The notes: a model not told the origin generated them from the letters alone. Shown: positions 1 to 10,013, counted from the first letter of the stretch. The stretch is DNA of 32,813 nt from Candidatus Wolfebacteria bacterium (GCA_002401345.1 NVSU01000013.1:1-32813); one strand, 5' to 3'. Program-made: numbers and translations.

Positions 1-56
1 AGTCCTAAAGGTAAATTATTTGACTCGAATATTTCTAAACCCTAATACCACAAATT

Positions 57-797
57 ATGAGAACAAAAATCAAAGCACTGGTCAGTGTAATGGCATTCAT
101 TGGATTTGGTTCTGTATCCAATACCCACGCGCAAGCTCAGAAGTTCAACACACCAGTTATAGCTCCAGTTAAACTCAATAACCTGTATGTAAATGTTGAA
201 AATCCATTGAAGATAGCTGTGGCTGAGATTGCTGATTCCAGCCTCACTGTGAGTATATCCGGATGCGGTACCTCATCCATTGAGCATGTAGTTGACAAAT
301 GGTTAGCTGAAGATTTTGAAACTGGAAACTTAGTCGAGGTTGTGGAATCCGGCTATTCAGTATGGGTCACAGAAGTTGGCAAAGCAACCATCACAGTTAA
401 CTATACATACCCTGATGGAACCACGCGTACAAGCCATCAGTTTTTCCAATGTCTGAATCTACAAAAACCCCTTGCTTCTTTCATGGGAATTGAAAATGAG
501 GGTGAGATTACCAAAGATAATTTGAAACGTGCTCAGGGTATATATGCAAAGGTTTTATCACAAGGTTTCCCGTACAATTGGACGGTTCAGTCATTTTCTC
601 TTACGTTGGTGAGTTATAAAAAAGGAAGCAAGCATACTCAAACTTTAACCTCAGAATCTAATAGGCTGACACCAGAGATGAAAGAGCTACTAGAAAAAGT
701 GCATCAGTTCGATGAAATACGAATTGAGAATATTAAAGCTGTTGGTGAAACTTCGGAGCACATTACTCTTGAGCCCCTTTACATTCAAGTAATGTAA
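57..797 (+). CDS. Secreted protein resembling the GldM C-terminal domain
   Basis: Signal peptide (MRTKIKALVSVMAFIGFGSVSNTHAQA). 'PVIAPVKLNNLYVNVENPLKIAV' resembles the GldM 'V.P.KMN.LYRGVDNP' pattern, and the 'GEITKDNLKRAQGIYAKV...FPYNWTVQSFSLTL...FDEIRIENIKAVG' layout also fits. Coherent 246-aa ORF. Confidence 0.75.
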   Translation: MRTKIKALVSVMAFIGFGSVSNTHAQAQKFNTPVIAPVKLNNLYVNVENPLKIAVAEIADSSLTVSISGCGTSSIEHVVDKWLAEDFETGNLVEVVESGYSVWVTEVGKATITVNYTYPDGTTRTSHQFFQCLNLQKPLASFMGIENEGEITKDNLKRAQGIYAKVLSQGFPYNWTVQSFSLTLVSYKKGSKHTQTLTSESNRLTPEMKELLEKVHQFDEIRIENIKAVGETSEHITLEPLYIQVM

Positions 798-948
798 CGG
801 GTGTTACTATGGGGCGAGATTACATGAGTCATATCGTCCACTAAAACAAATATTAGAAAGACCGTAGCACATTTACAAAAATAACGAACACCGGAAAAAT
901 AGGCTTTTGCACGTACGCATATAGGTGTAACCACTTTACTTAAAAACC

Positions 949-1401
949 ATGAATATGAACACAGCTAAGCAATTTGTGTTATTAGGATGCACTTTGCTTT
1001 GCACTCATGCCTCCGCCCAAAATCAGTCCTTTGATACACAATTTGATGAATCCTCCATAGAAGACACAATCAAAATTGTGGCACATGCTGGATCTTATTG
1101 TCAGGATATTGAACTGACGTGTCCTGCAAATGGAAAAGAGATCTGTATGTTCAAGATACTTTCAGATTCAGCAGGAAGTATCACCATAAGATTTATAAAC
1201 AAAGAAGGCAAATTCTATAACGATGGAAACTACTTCTATAGAGATCCCAAATTTACTGCTGATGAGTCATCTGTATCCGGATATTATTTCTCAAATACTG
1301 ATTTTTCCTCAGAAAATACAGAGAAGATAGGATTTATGTCGCAAGGAAAGGAATGCGTTCCCTTGTTAATAGTACGCGAACAGGCCACAAAATTTGAATG
1401 A
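949..1401 (+). CDS. Hypothetical secreted protein
   Basis: 150-aa ORF with N-terminal signal peptide (MNMNTAKQFVLLGCTLLCTHASAQ) and terminator-like hairpin downstream. Confidence 0.6.
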   Translation: MNMNTAKQFVLLGCTLLCTHASAQNQSFDTQFDESSIEDTIKIVAHAGSYCQDIELTCPANGKEICMFKILSDSAGSITIRFINKEGKFYNDGNYFYRDPKFTADESSVSGYYFSNTDFSSENTEKIGFMSQGKECVPLLIVREQATKFE

Positions 1402-1492
1402 CACTGGAAGAAGAAAACAGGTAGTAATCAAAATTGAAATTGATTTAGAAGAAGTTATCAAGGGCAGTTATTATATGCAACTTAAATACGAG

Positions 1493-1511
1493 AAACGCCA
1501 TCGCGTTTTTT
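1493..1511 (+). terminator. Short rho-independent-terminator-like hairpin
   Basis: aaacgc-catc-gcgttt followed by a T run. Confidence 0.35.
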
Positions 1512-1620
1512 GCGCAGGAAGTAAGATCCAGATTGAAGCAGGAATTTCTGCCCTTCTTCTTCATAGCCTCATTACTCCGTCTAGACCTTCAAACTATTAA
1601 ACATTAGATACACCAAACCC

Positions 1621-1800
1621 GTGAGAAAATATACCCAACAGCAATCTGATGAAATGTACGCAATACTCACGGAAATACATGACGCACTCGGTGACCTTAG
1701 GAATAATACGGAGGGAAAAATCGTGATTAATCTTTATGAAAAAGGCTGGTTTCATGGCATTGACGATTTTCTTAAAAGAATGAATAAACCTGTTAAATAG
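1621..1800 (+). CDS. Small hypothetical protein (GTG start, 59 aa), not in supplied ORF track
   Basis: Reads VRKYTQQQSDEMYAILTEIHDALGDLRNNTEGKIVINLYEKGWFHGIDDFLKRMNKPVK*. A terminator-like hairpin starts at the stop codon. Confidence 0.45.
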   Translation: MRKYTQQQSDEMYAILTEIHDALGDLRNNTEGKIVINLYEKGWFHGIDDFLKRMNKPVK

Positions 1801-1820
1801 AGTAGTTATACTCTTTTTTT
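1799..1820 (+). terminator. Rho-independent terminator
   Basis: agagta-gtta-tactct followed by a 7-T run. Confidence 0.6.
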
Positions 1821-1896
1821 GGGGAAATTCATTCAGTACCTTTCGCCCTCACAAAATCCTGAATCTTAGCGCTCTACTAATCCAAACTGAAAAATA

Positions 1897-4800
1897 ATGA
1901 GAACAATCACATTAACACTAATCGCAGCCATGTTCAGTAGTCTATCTTTTGCGCAAACCGGAGCAACGTGCAACGATGCAATACCACAAACATCAAACAG
2001 TACGTGCGTGTTTACCAACCACACAACCACCACACCGGAAATGTGGTTTACATTCACTGCTTCAAGTACGGATGTTCAAATAAGAGTGGTGAGTGAAGCA
2101 TTTGGAACCAACACCCCTCACGTACATAATATTTCACTTTTTGAGGGAACCTGCACAAATCCAAACTTGATTGCACAGGACGAACTACCCTTTATTGCTA
2201 TAGCGAATGACCTAACTGTAGATGCATCTGGGTTAGTTCCGGGAAACACTTATTACATAAGGGCAAAAGTCCCTGCTTCAGCAACAGCTTGTACGGCAGC
2301 CGCTTGTCCAGGTACTACTACCGTTTCATTTGTGCTATGCATCCAGGATATTGAAGTGTTTCTGCCTCTTGATTTTAGCTTCGTTCTCGATAATTTTGGA
2401 GTAAAAGACGTCCCCTCAAGTAGCCACACATACTACACAAACAAAGGACAAATTGTAGATACAGATGGGAATCCCAAACGAGATATTTTGCTCTATACAA
2501 CACAATCAAGTCCTAATGTTTTTGTATTTGATGATCATCTTTCTTACGTGTTTGCAAAACGGGTCGCTGCCGATACTATTACGGTGGATACATTGCATAG
2601 AGTGGACATGACACTCGTTGGTGGCAACTCCGCTGCCAGAGCATTTAAAACCGAACAAGTACCGGGTAGCTTTAATTATTATTTAGGCCATATCCCAACT
2701 GGAATAACTAACATGCTAGGGTATAACAAAGTTGTTTGCAATGATGTGTATCCTGATATTGATATGCAGTATTACAGTAATTCGGACGGGATGAAGTACT
2801 ATTTTATCCGCCAACCAGGTGGGAATCCCAATGATATTGTAATGAAATTTGAGGGCGCAACTTCGGTAGATGTAACTCCTGATGGTGGTTTGATAATAGC
2901 AACACCTCTGGGAACTATTGACTTCGACCCTGGACATGCCTATGCAATTAACCCTGGAGGCAAGGTTGTTCCAATGCCTTGGCAGGCTAAGTTTATGAAA
3001 GTAACAGCTAACAGTGTGAAATTTGATATACACAGCTTCCCTTCATTTATGCCTCTCGTTATCCAAGTTGATAGAGGACATAGCAGTCAATCTCAGGCGG
3101 CTATTGATAATCTTGAATGGTCAACCTATTGGGGTGGTGTTGAACCTGACTTTTTCACGGACATTAAAAGTGATAATAGTGGAAACATGTATATCACAGG
3201 ATATACAAATAATTTGAACTTCCCCACATTAACCGGATTTTATGTGGATACCGCTGTTAATATAGGAGGTGACCCTGATGCCATTCTAATTAAATTGAAT
3301 AGCAACTGTGAACCAGAATGGACAACCATTTATGGCGGTGATACAAATGGAGTTGGAAACGCTGGATGGGGTATTGATATTGCTAATTCGGTTGCCGTTG
3401 GCAACGCCGGTCAGGTGTATATTGCAGGTCAAACCACAAGTATTGATTTCCCTTTATTTAATGACAATAATGAGTTTTTTGATGGCACCAATGGCTGTTT
3501 TGTCAATACTTCTTGTTGGGATATATTCATCATTAGGTTTGATGGCAATACAGGAATTCCGCTCTGGGGTACGTACTATGGCGCTGACAATGTGGATGAG
3601 CTAGGATCGGACATCGAACTAGATAATAACGGAAATTTATACGTGGTCGGTCATGGTGTACCGTCTGCAACCCCCTTACTACCTGCTACTGGAGCTTCTA
3701 ATTTCACCAGTGGAAATGGGGTAATACTAAAGTTTGATCAAACAGATTCTCTGGTGTGGGCTACACTCTTTGGTACTCAGCAAGTAAGTGCGGGAGAAAG
3801 CATTAATGCAATTCATATAGATCCATCAAACAACATATATATATGTGGAACTACGGTTGATCCAGTTTCTTTGAATCCAATACCTATTGTGAACCCCGGA
3901 GTAAATGCCAGTTTTTCAGGGGCAACCGATGGTTTCTTTGCGAAATTCAATAGCAATGATCTTCTAACCACTTCCACATATATAGGAGGCTCATCCACTG
4001 ATCGAGCCAACGGAATTACAACAGATCCTTCAGGAAAGATTTATATTACCGGACTTACTTTTAGTCAAGACTTCCCTACACAATCACTAGGTGATATTGG
4101 TGCATATTTTGTCGATACTCTCACTGTACAATTTACAACGAGAAGTGATGCTTTTGTAACCCAACTAGAAAGTGATGGTCAACTCAGACATTCAACATAT
4201 TGGGGAGGATTTGGGGATGATCAAGGAATTGATATAATCTCAGGGAATGATGGCTTGATCTATATCGGTGGAAATACTATGAGTGATTCAAGTAGTTTTA
4301 TACCCGATTATATCACAATACCATTTCCGAACAGCACTCCACCTGATGTATTTATTCAACCTCACATGAAGGGTGGGCCTGGATTTGAATTCGATGGTTT
4401 TGTTTCAGCAATTACTCCCTCTTTTCAAATAAAATGGAGCACATATTTCGGAGGAAACTCTGGTGATGTCCTTAACGCAATCCATGCGGATGACAATAAA
4501 CTGTATATAGCTGGATATTCTCAATCCAGCGGTCAGAAGATACCGCTAGTTGATTTCAATACATCAAGTACTACTGACTATTATCAAGATGTAAAAGTTG
4601 GTAGTTGGCAAGATGGCTTTGCCGCTCGTTTTGATTTAAGTCCAGTCATTATACTCTCTGACAACCATGCTGTTTTAGGGCATTCTGTTTTAAAGGTTTT
4701 TCCGAATCCCACCACTGGCAAAATATTTATCCCTTATCAAAAATTTATAGGGGCAACCATTTCCGTTTTTGACGTACTTGGAAGACATGTAATTTCGGAA

Positions 4801-4929
4801 CAGATGCCTAAGCGCATAAACGGTGATGGGGTCTTTGAATTGGATATGACCAATGTTGCGAAAGGTGTGTATGTAGTACGGATAGATTCGGAGAAGGAAA
4901 GAATTACTAGTAAATTTATTGTGGAATAA
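1897..4929 (+). CDS. SBBP beta-propeller repeat protein with T9SS type A sorting domain
   Basis: Signal peptide. Repeated 'W.TY.GG...D...I..D..GN.YI.G.T...FP' SBBP-like units. C-terminal 'VFPNPTTGKIFI...VFDVLGRHV...GVYVVRI...KFIVE' T9SS tail. Confidence 0.9.
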   Translation: MRTITLTLIAAMFSSLSFAQTGATCNDAIPQTSNSTCVFTNHTTTTPEMWFTFTASSTDVQIRVVSEAFGTNTPHVHNISLFEGTCTNPNLIAQDELPFIAIANDLTVDASGLVPGNTYYIRAKVPASATACTAAACPGTTTVSFVLCIQDIEVFLPLDFSFVLDNFGVKDVPSSSHTYYTNKGQIVDTDGNPKRDILLYTTQSSPNVFVFDDHLSYVFAKRVAADTITVDTLHRVDMTLVGGNSAARAFKTEQVPGSFNYYLGHIPTGITNMLGYNKVVCNDVYPDIDMQYYSNSDGMKYYFIRQPGGNPNDIVMKFEGATSVDVTPDGGLIIATPLGTIDFDPGHAYAINPGGKVVPMPWQAKFMKVTANSVKFDIHSFPSFMPLVIQVDRGHSSQSQAAIDNLEWSTYWGGVEPDFFTDIKSDNSGNMYITGYTNNLNFPTLTGFYVDTAVNIGGDPDAILIKLNSNCEPEWTTIYGGDTNGVGNAGWGIDIANSVAVGNAGQVYIAGQTTSIDFPLFNDNNEFFDGTNGCFVNTSCWDIFIIRFDGNTGIPLWGTYYGADNVDELGSDIELDNNGNLYVVGHGVPSATPLLPATGASNFTSGNGVILKFDQTDSLVWATLFGTQQVSAGESINAIHIDPSNNIYICGTTVDPVSLNPIPIVNPGVNASFSGATDGFFAKFNSNDLLTTSTYIGGSSTDRANGITTDPSGKIYITGLTFSQDFPTQSLGDIGAYFVDTLTVQFTTRSDAFVTQLESDGQLRHSTYWGGFGDDQGIDIISGNDGLIYIGGNTMSDSSSFIPDYITIPFPNSTPPDVFIQPHMKGGPGFEFDGFVSAITPSFQIKWSTYFGGNSGDVLNAIHADDNKLYIAGYSQSSGQKIPLVDFNTSSTTDYYQDVKVGSWQDGFAARFDLSPVIILSDNHAVLGHSVLKVFPNPTTGKIFIPYQKFIGATISVFDVLGRHVISEQMPKRINGDGVFELDMTNVAKGVYVVRIDSEKERITSKFIVE

Positions 4930-4938
4930 TTACGACTT

Positions 4939-5913
4939 ATGAGAACGTATTACTTTAAACTCATTTTAGCCGTTTGCTTTTTATCACCATATCTCAAGGA
5001 GTGTGCTCACGCACAAGATTTATTGGCCGGAGAAATCACCTCGAATCACGTATCTGGATTTACCTATGACGCCATTATTACAATTTATGCCAAAGACACG
5101 GCAATTAATCGTGACTCAATTATTATCGCTTGGGGTGACGGTGTTAATGACACTGTACTCAAAATCTCAGATAATAAAATAAATGACTTGCGCGTGATAA
5201 CCTATATGGGTACACATTTGTTTCCTGGTGATGGGGTGTATTCAATTAGCTATTCTGGCAACTATAGAGTGTCTGGATTAGAGAATATTCCTTTTTCAGA
5301 GACTACTTCGTTGCTACTTGAACATACACTATTGATCTCATCAACATATAATAACTCATCCGTCCAATTCCTATCACCTCCTTACGATATTGGGGCGTCC
5401 GGTGAAGTATATAACTATTGGCCTGCGGCTTATGACCCTGATGGTGATAGTTTGTCATATTCTATTAACGCGCCTTCTGGTAGTGGTTCGTCTATACCAG
5501 CAGGAATCTCAATTAATGCAATAACGGGCGATCTTATTTGGAATTTGCCATCCCAGGCAGGAGACTATGCGATTAGGCTTGAGGTGACAGAGTGGAGAAA
5601 CAGTACCATTATCTCAACTGTAAAGAGAGAAATGCTCATTCATATTAGTGCTTTTACATCAATCCACATGCCTGTTTCAAATGACATTAAAATTTACCCC
5701 AACCCCACAGCCGGGCTGATCACCGTAACCGGCCTTCCCCGAGAGCCGACCAGGATCACCGTTTATAATGTTCTGGGCCAGATGGTTCATGAAGAGACGC
5801 TGACAAGGTCAGGTGAACCGGTTATTGATTTATCAGATTTAACAGATGGGATATATTTAATCCAAGTGAAGGAAGGTCAGCAGACCCATGGGATAAGGAT
5901 AATTAAACAGTAG
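4939..5913 (+). CDS. T9SS type A sorting domain protein with putative Ig-like domain
   Basis: Signal peptide. 'YDPDGDSLSYSINAPSG...ISINAITGDLIWNLPSQAGDYAIRLEVTEW' Ig-like segment. 'IYPNPTAGLITV...VYNVLGQMV...GIYLIQV' tail. Confidence 0.88.
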   Translation: MRTYYFKLILAVCFLSPYLKECAHAQDLLAGEITSNHVSGFTYDAIITIYAKDTAINRDSIIIAWGDGVNDTVLKISDNKINDLRVITYMGTHLFPGDGVYSISYSGNYRVSGLENIPFSETTSLLLEHTLLISSTYNNSSVQFLSPPYDIGASGEVYNYWPAAYDPDGDSLSYSINAPSGSGSSIPAGISINAITGDLIWNLPSQAGDYAIRLEVTEWRNSTIISTVKREMLIHISAFTSIHMPVSNDIKIYPNPTAGLITVTGLPREPTRITVYNVLGQMVHEETLTRSGEPVIDLSDLTDGIYLIQVKEGQQTHGIRIIKQ

Positions 5914-5919
5914 GTTCAA

Positions 5920-6516
5920 ATGCGGGTAATTGTAATTGCGGTAATACTGTTAAGCTTACATTTTAGGTTACTAGCCCAAAACGAGCCTACCGTTACTATT
6001 GCTCCTGATCCATTTGTGGATACCACAACCATTACTTTTTCGCTCTCCTTTTCAGATACGGTCTCGCTGATTGTATATAATCAATTTGGGGAATTAATAG
6101 ACAGTATACTAAATGAACAGTTAATGCCTGCTGGAACACAAAGTATTCAGTTTATTGGAGACACTCTTCCAATAGGCAAATACTTTGCCCACTTAGACGT
6201 TGATACACATCTGATTGTTACCCAATTCATCAAGATAGGACAGCTAACTTTGGGTGAAGTGAGGTATGGGTTGGAACAACTCAATATTAACATCTTTCCG
6301 AACCCGACTACCGGGCTAATTACAATAACAAATCTACCTCAAGAAATAACCAAGATCGCAGTTTACAATGTCCTAGGTGAGCTGGTGCTTAACCAGGAGC
6401 TAATTGAGTCAAACAAAGCCTTAATTCACCTAGATGATTTACCCAATGGCGTTTATTTTCTTCAGGTGAGTAACGGAGAAAACGCTATGTCTGTAAAAGT
6501 CATTAAACAAGATTGA
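5920..6516 (+). CDS. T9SS type A sorting domain protein
   Basis: Signal peptide and C-terminal 'IFPNPTTGLITITNL...VYNVLGELV...GVYFLQVSNG..MSVKVIKQD'. Confidence 0.88.
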   Translation: MRVIVIAVILLSLHFRLLAQNEPTVTIAPDPFVDTTTITFSLSFSDTVSLIVYNQFGELIDSILNEQLMPAGTQSIQFIGDTLPIGKYFAHLDVDTHLIVTQFIKIGQLTLGEVRYGLEQLNINIFPNPTTGLITITNLPQEITKIAVYNVLGELVLNQELIESNKALIHLDDLPNGVYFLQVSNGENAMSVKVIKQD

Positions 6517-7007
6517 TGTCGGTATTAGAGAAAAATAACGAATTACAAGGAGACCTTGGGGAGACGATATTTAAGCATTTCTGCAATAATCGGCAGTATG
6601 CATATATCAAACTGGAAAAAATATATAATACGTTCACTCCTGATAATAAATTGATTTTCAATTATGGATTTAACCGAGTTGAAGTTACAATCCCGGACAA
6701 GATTTGTGAGGAAATAAGAGAGACGTGTATGCCAAGCAATAAAAATAATAACTCACCTTCATTTAAGGTGGATTTTCTTACCGTTGCAATGAGATATGAT
6801 TTTACGTCTCAAGAAGGAACGTGGGTTCATCCACCGGATCTAAGAATATCAGCTTTTAAGTGGGTTGAGATCAAGACTGGAAACGGAAGGTTAACCAAAA
6901 ATCAAAGGGACTTTATTAAAAAAGAAGGCGGAAAAATAACCCGTAAGATTTTCCGTATTCATGCAGAATTCCCAGAACAGTTTGAAATTAAGGAGGAGAG
7001 CATCTAA
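6516..7007 (+). CDS. Putative PD-(D/E)XK nuclease-fold protein
   Basis: 'GDLGETIFKHF' ... 'FKVDFLTV' ... 'FKWVEIKTGNGRLTKNQRDFI' matches the E...D...ExK arrangement. The ATG overlaps the preceding TGA stop (TGATG). Confidence 0.65.
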   Translation: MSVLEKNNELQGDLGETIFKHFCNNRQYAYIKLEKIYNTFTPDNKLIFNYGFNRVEVTIPDKICEEIRETCMPSNKNNNSPSFKVDFLTVAMRYDFTSQEGTWVHPPDLRISAFKWVEIKTGNGRLTKNQRDFIKKEGGKITRKIFRIHAEFPEQFEIKEESI

Positions 7008-7025
7008 ACTATTTCTATTGATAAC

Positions 7026-7448
7026 TTAATTTGCAAATGTGATCGCCTCACAGGTTTGTAAGTTTTCTCTGAAAATCAATCCTTGAACCCCAGGCTTTTC
7101 ATTGATTGCTACACTTATTATTTCTTGTAGTTTAGCTCCTAAATCAATATTGTTTATGATGGCTTTTCCAAATTCTTTTAGAATATCTCCGCCCTTTTTC
7201 CCTTTTGTATTTAATAATATTTCCTCAACTACTCTCTTATCTACATAACCTAAAGACGTGTAAGGTACTTGTGGTTCGGAGTATATAAATACATATATGC
7301 CCTGAACGGGATATACATTTGCCTTACTCTGAACGGGTAACTGTAAATCTCCATGATGACCATCATTCATATCATGATGTAAAGACCACCAAGTAATTCC
7401 GGAAGTCATAATGCCTGTGAGAACTACTGAAAGAACAATTTTTTTCAT
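7026..7448 (-). CDS. Hypothetical membrane-anchored protein
   Basis: 140-aa ORF with N-terminal hydrophobic anchor (MKKIVLSVVLTGIMTSGITWW). Confidence 0.55.
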   Translation of the reverse strand: MKKIVLSVVLTGIMTSGITWWSLHHDMNDGHHGDLQLPVQSKANVYPVQGIYVFIYSEPQVPYTSLGYVDKRVVEEILLNTKGKKGGDILKEFGKAIINNIDLGAKLQEIISVAINEKPGVQGLIFRENLQTCEAITFAN

Positions 7449-7624
7449 CTTACTTTATTTTTTCACAATTCGCCCTTCTCGTTTTAAATAATGGATCAAG
7501 AACCTATAACGTTCTGATTATCAAAAATGGAGAAATTTTTCGAATCAAACTAGAGTAGAAATACCCTATTAATATAACCTGAATGTCTGATACCTCTAAG
7601 CTAGATTTAATTTGAGCTCACAAA

Positions 7625-7750
7625 GAACCAAAGAAATACGCCTGCTATTAAGCAGACTGATGTCCTTTGATACATTGTTCGCTGAAAAAGTGCAATCGTT
7701 ATTGAAAATTCCCCCGAACACATTCGTGGTCAGTTTTCATAACCATTGCT
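7625..7750. repeat. Dispersed imperfect repeat, copy A
   Basis: Aligns to 9528-9645 (agaaccaaa...; ...cttTGaTACAtTGTTC...; ...TCAGTTTTCATAAcCATT...). Confidence 0.55.
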
Positions 7751-7814
7751 TAATCATGGATTATTGGGTTTTGCAATTCCAAACGAACTGGAGAAAGGTG
7801 TTCTCTTAGCTTTA

Positions 7815-8297
7815 CTAATATTCTCTCCTTCTAATCATAACAAAATACATGGTCGCCCCTGTTCTGATCAGTGTGTAGTGGCCCAGTTCAAGTTCGTATT
7901 TATGGGTTCCGTAATTGGTTGATTTTATTGCACCGTGAGAAGTGGAATCGGTTTTGATATACCCGCGCCATTTTAATTTGTTCTTTATTTCCAAATATGA
8001 ATTGAAGTCGTTTGTAGAATATAGGACGGTGGCAACCTCTCCGGCTCCGGCCTTATCCTGGCTGTATTGCACCCTTCCAAAGGAATTGGACCTTACTGCG
8101 TATACAGTGCCCATAGAATCCACTTCTCCCCTGTCTTTATAGTTCTTGTCATCTAGATACGTATTGAGCTCTATTGTTCGCATTTCAACGAAGTTTTCCA
8201 ACTCAAGCAGGGAGATCTGCTGACTGTACCCTGGTAGGGTGGATGACACGAGTAACACAATTATCAGTAAGTCTTTCAATCTATACTTTAGTTTCAT
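7815..8297 (-). CDS. Hypothetical secreted protein, paralogous to 18349..18774
   Basis: Signal peptide. Shares the layout SLxELExxxxM...FxxxLxIxxKLxxRGYI...Y.THKYELxLxH with the other ORF. Confidence 0.65.
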   Translation of the reverse strand: MKLKYRLKDLLIIVLLVSSTLPGYSQQISLLELENFVEMRTIELNTYLDDKNYKDRGEVDSMGTVYAVRSNSFGRVQYSQDKAGAGEVATVLYSTNDFNSYLEIKNKLKWRGYIKTDSTSHGAIKSTNYGTHKYELELGHYTLIRTGATMYFVMIRRREY

Positions 8298-8405
8298 TTA
8301 CCAATCTTATAGTTCGTCCTAAGTTACAAAACACAGAAAACAAGTGGGCGTTTACTACATTTGAAGGAGGATCGAGATGGGTTGTTTAACTTTGTTTCTT
8401 CGTGC

Positions 8406-8424
8406 CTCGTAAAGGATTTACGAG
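8406..8424. promoter_or_regulatory. Perfect 8-bp inverted repeat between divergent genes
   Basis: ctcgtaaa-gga-tttacgag. Confidence 0.4.
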
Positions 8425-8530
8425 TCCCCTCCTTCCCTTTTACAATAGGGTGTTTCTACTATATTATCTAATCCGGGATTTTTGTATACTGCACCGTGAA
8501 CTGAACACTAACCACTAACATTTAGCAATT

Positions 8531-9445
8531 ATGAAATCACGATTATGTATCTACTTACTCTTATCTCTATTCACGTATCAATCAGCATTTGCATGGAATC
8601 ACCGTGGACATAAGATTGTGGCAGCCATAGCTTATTCTAATCTCGATAAACCAAAGCAGATTGAAATGACTGACATTCTAAAGCATCATCCTGATTACAA
8701 CGATTGGTCATTGGACTTTAAAGAGATGGATAATATTGATTTCGGGATGTATCTATTTATGCGGGCTAGTACCTGGCCTGACGAGATACGAAGATCGGGA
8801 CATGAACACGATCATCAATTTTGGCACTACGTTACGTATAAGATGAATTTTGTGGATGGTCATACAACGGATAGACCAGAGCCAGAAGATGATGTGTTAT
8901 ACGGCATTTCCGAATCTATTGATAGAGTTTCCGATGATCACAATTCTATGTCTGTTAGAGCAATGTATTTGAGTTGGCTCATTCATCTTGTAGGGGATAT
9001 TCATCAGCCACTTCATTGCGCTTCTTTATTCAGTGAAAAGTTCCCAAAAGGAGATCGGGGTGGTAATAAGATTTTCCTAATATTTAAGCAAGGATGGAAA
9101 GCAAAAAAACTTCACAGCTATTGGGACGGATTATTAGGAGGTGGCAAGTCTTATCCAAGCATGATAAAAGACGTAAATAAATATTTGAAAAGCCACCCCA
9201 AGAGTGCGTACGCAAACCTGTTAAAAGAAAAAGATCCTAAAGCGTGGAGCATCGAGAGTTTTAACTTGGCTGTTAAAGTGGCTCATCTTAACGGAGAGGT
9301 TGGGAAATTAAAAGGAATTAAAAACAAAGATTCCGCTCCATTAGTACCCAAACCCGATGATTATTACAAAAATGCCAAAAGCACTGCCGAAAGCCAGATT
9401 ACTCTTGCCTCCTACAGATTAGCAAAGCTGATTGAAGAATTTTAA
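8531..9445 (+). CDS. S1/P1 nuclease family protein
   Basis: Signal peptide then mature N-terminus WNHRGHKIVAAIA. 'ASTWPDEIR', 'HFWHYV'-like 'HDHQFWHYV', and 'SWLIHLVGDIHQPLHCA' Zn-binding motifs. Confidence 0.9.
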   Translation: MKSRLCIYLLLSLFTYQSAFAWNHRGHKIVAAIAYSNLDKPKQIEMTDILKHHPDYNDWSLDFKEMDNIDFGMYLFMRASTWPDEIRRSGHEHDHQFWHYVTYKMNFVDGHTTDRPEPEDDVLYGISESIDRVSDDHNSMSVRAMYLSWLIHLVGDIHQPLHCASLFSEKFPKGDRGGNKIFLIFKQGWKAKKLHSYWDGLLGGGKSYPSMIKDVNKYLKSHPKSAYANLLKEKDPKAWSIESFNLAVKVAHLNGEVGKLKGIKNKDSAPLVPKPDDYYKNAKSTAESQITLASYRLAKLIEEF

Positions 9446-9527
9446 TGTTTTTATTTCCTAGACATTTTAGGTCAATAATCTTTGTATGGTCAACAGGATA
9501 TTAAAGTTAAAGAATTACATGCTCATA

Positions 9528-9645
9528 GAGAACCAAAATACATGTCCACGATTAGTGGACTTATGTGCTTTGGTACACTGTTCACCAACAAAGTAATCTC
9601 TATGAAAATTTCTCCCTTCGGGATCAGTTTTCATAATCATTACCA
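9528..9645. repeat. Dispersed imperfect repeat, copy B
   Basis: Homologous to 7625-7750. Contains hairpin gtccac-gatta-gtggac where copy A has ctgct-atta-agcag. Confidence 0.55.
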
Positions 9646-10013
9646 GATAAGCAAGTTAACCTATACCCCTAGCCCGTTTGTAGACACAACAAACCAACTA
9701 GAACCATCCATGTAGGAGACCTATCTTTTTATTGTAGTCAGTAAATGATACAGCTAATTTATTTCCCAAGATTAACAGGAGAAGTATACACTTATACAGA
9801 TGTAGATTGACCATGCCTGCTATTTTTCTCCCTACCTCCATAGGATTACTTCCTTAAGCTTGAGTAAACAAAGGTATTCCTAACCCACAACACACTTCCC
9901 TACAGTTCGTGCCCTCTGGGTGGCAATGGACTTTCACGGCATAAATTCTCACTCTGCTCCGATTTATTCCATGTTCCATTGCCATATTGTGTTTCAGGTC
10001 TGGTTTGAGTTTA

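Noticed and set aside
1394-1600. ORF 1394..1600 (+), 68 aa
   Set aside because: Non-ATG start overlapping the previous stop, contains a terminator-like hairpin, no recognisable features.
1866-4010. ORFs 1866..2057(-), 2716..3033(-), 3023..3217(+), 3308..3604(+), 3813..4010(-)
   Set aside because: All lie inside the well-supported SBBP/T9SS gene in other frames and lack protein-like motifs.
7612-7809. ORFs 7612..7809(+) and 9482..9715(+) as genes
   Set aside because: Their similarity is better explained by the shared DNA repeat; neither has a convincing start or domain.
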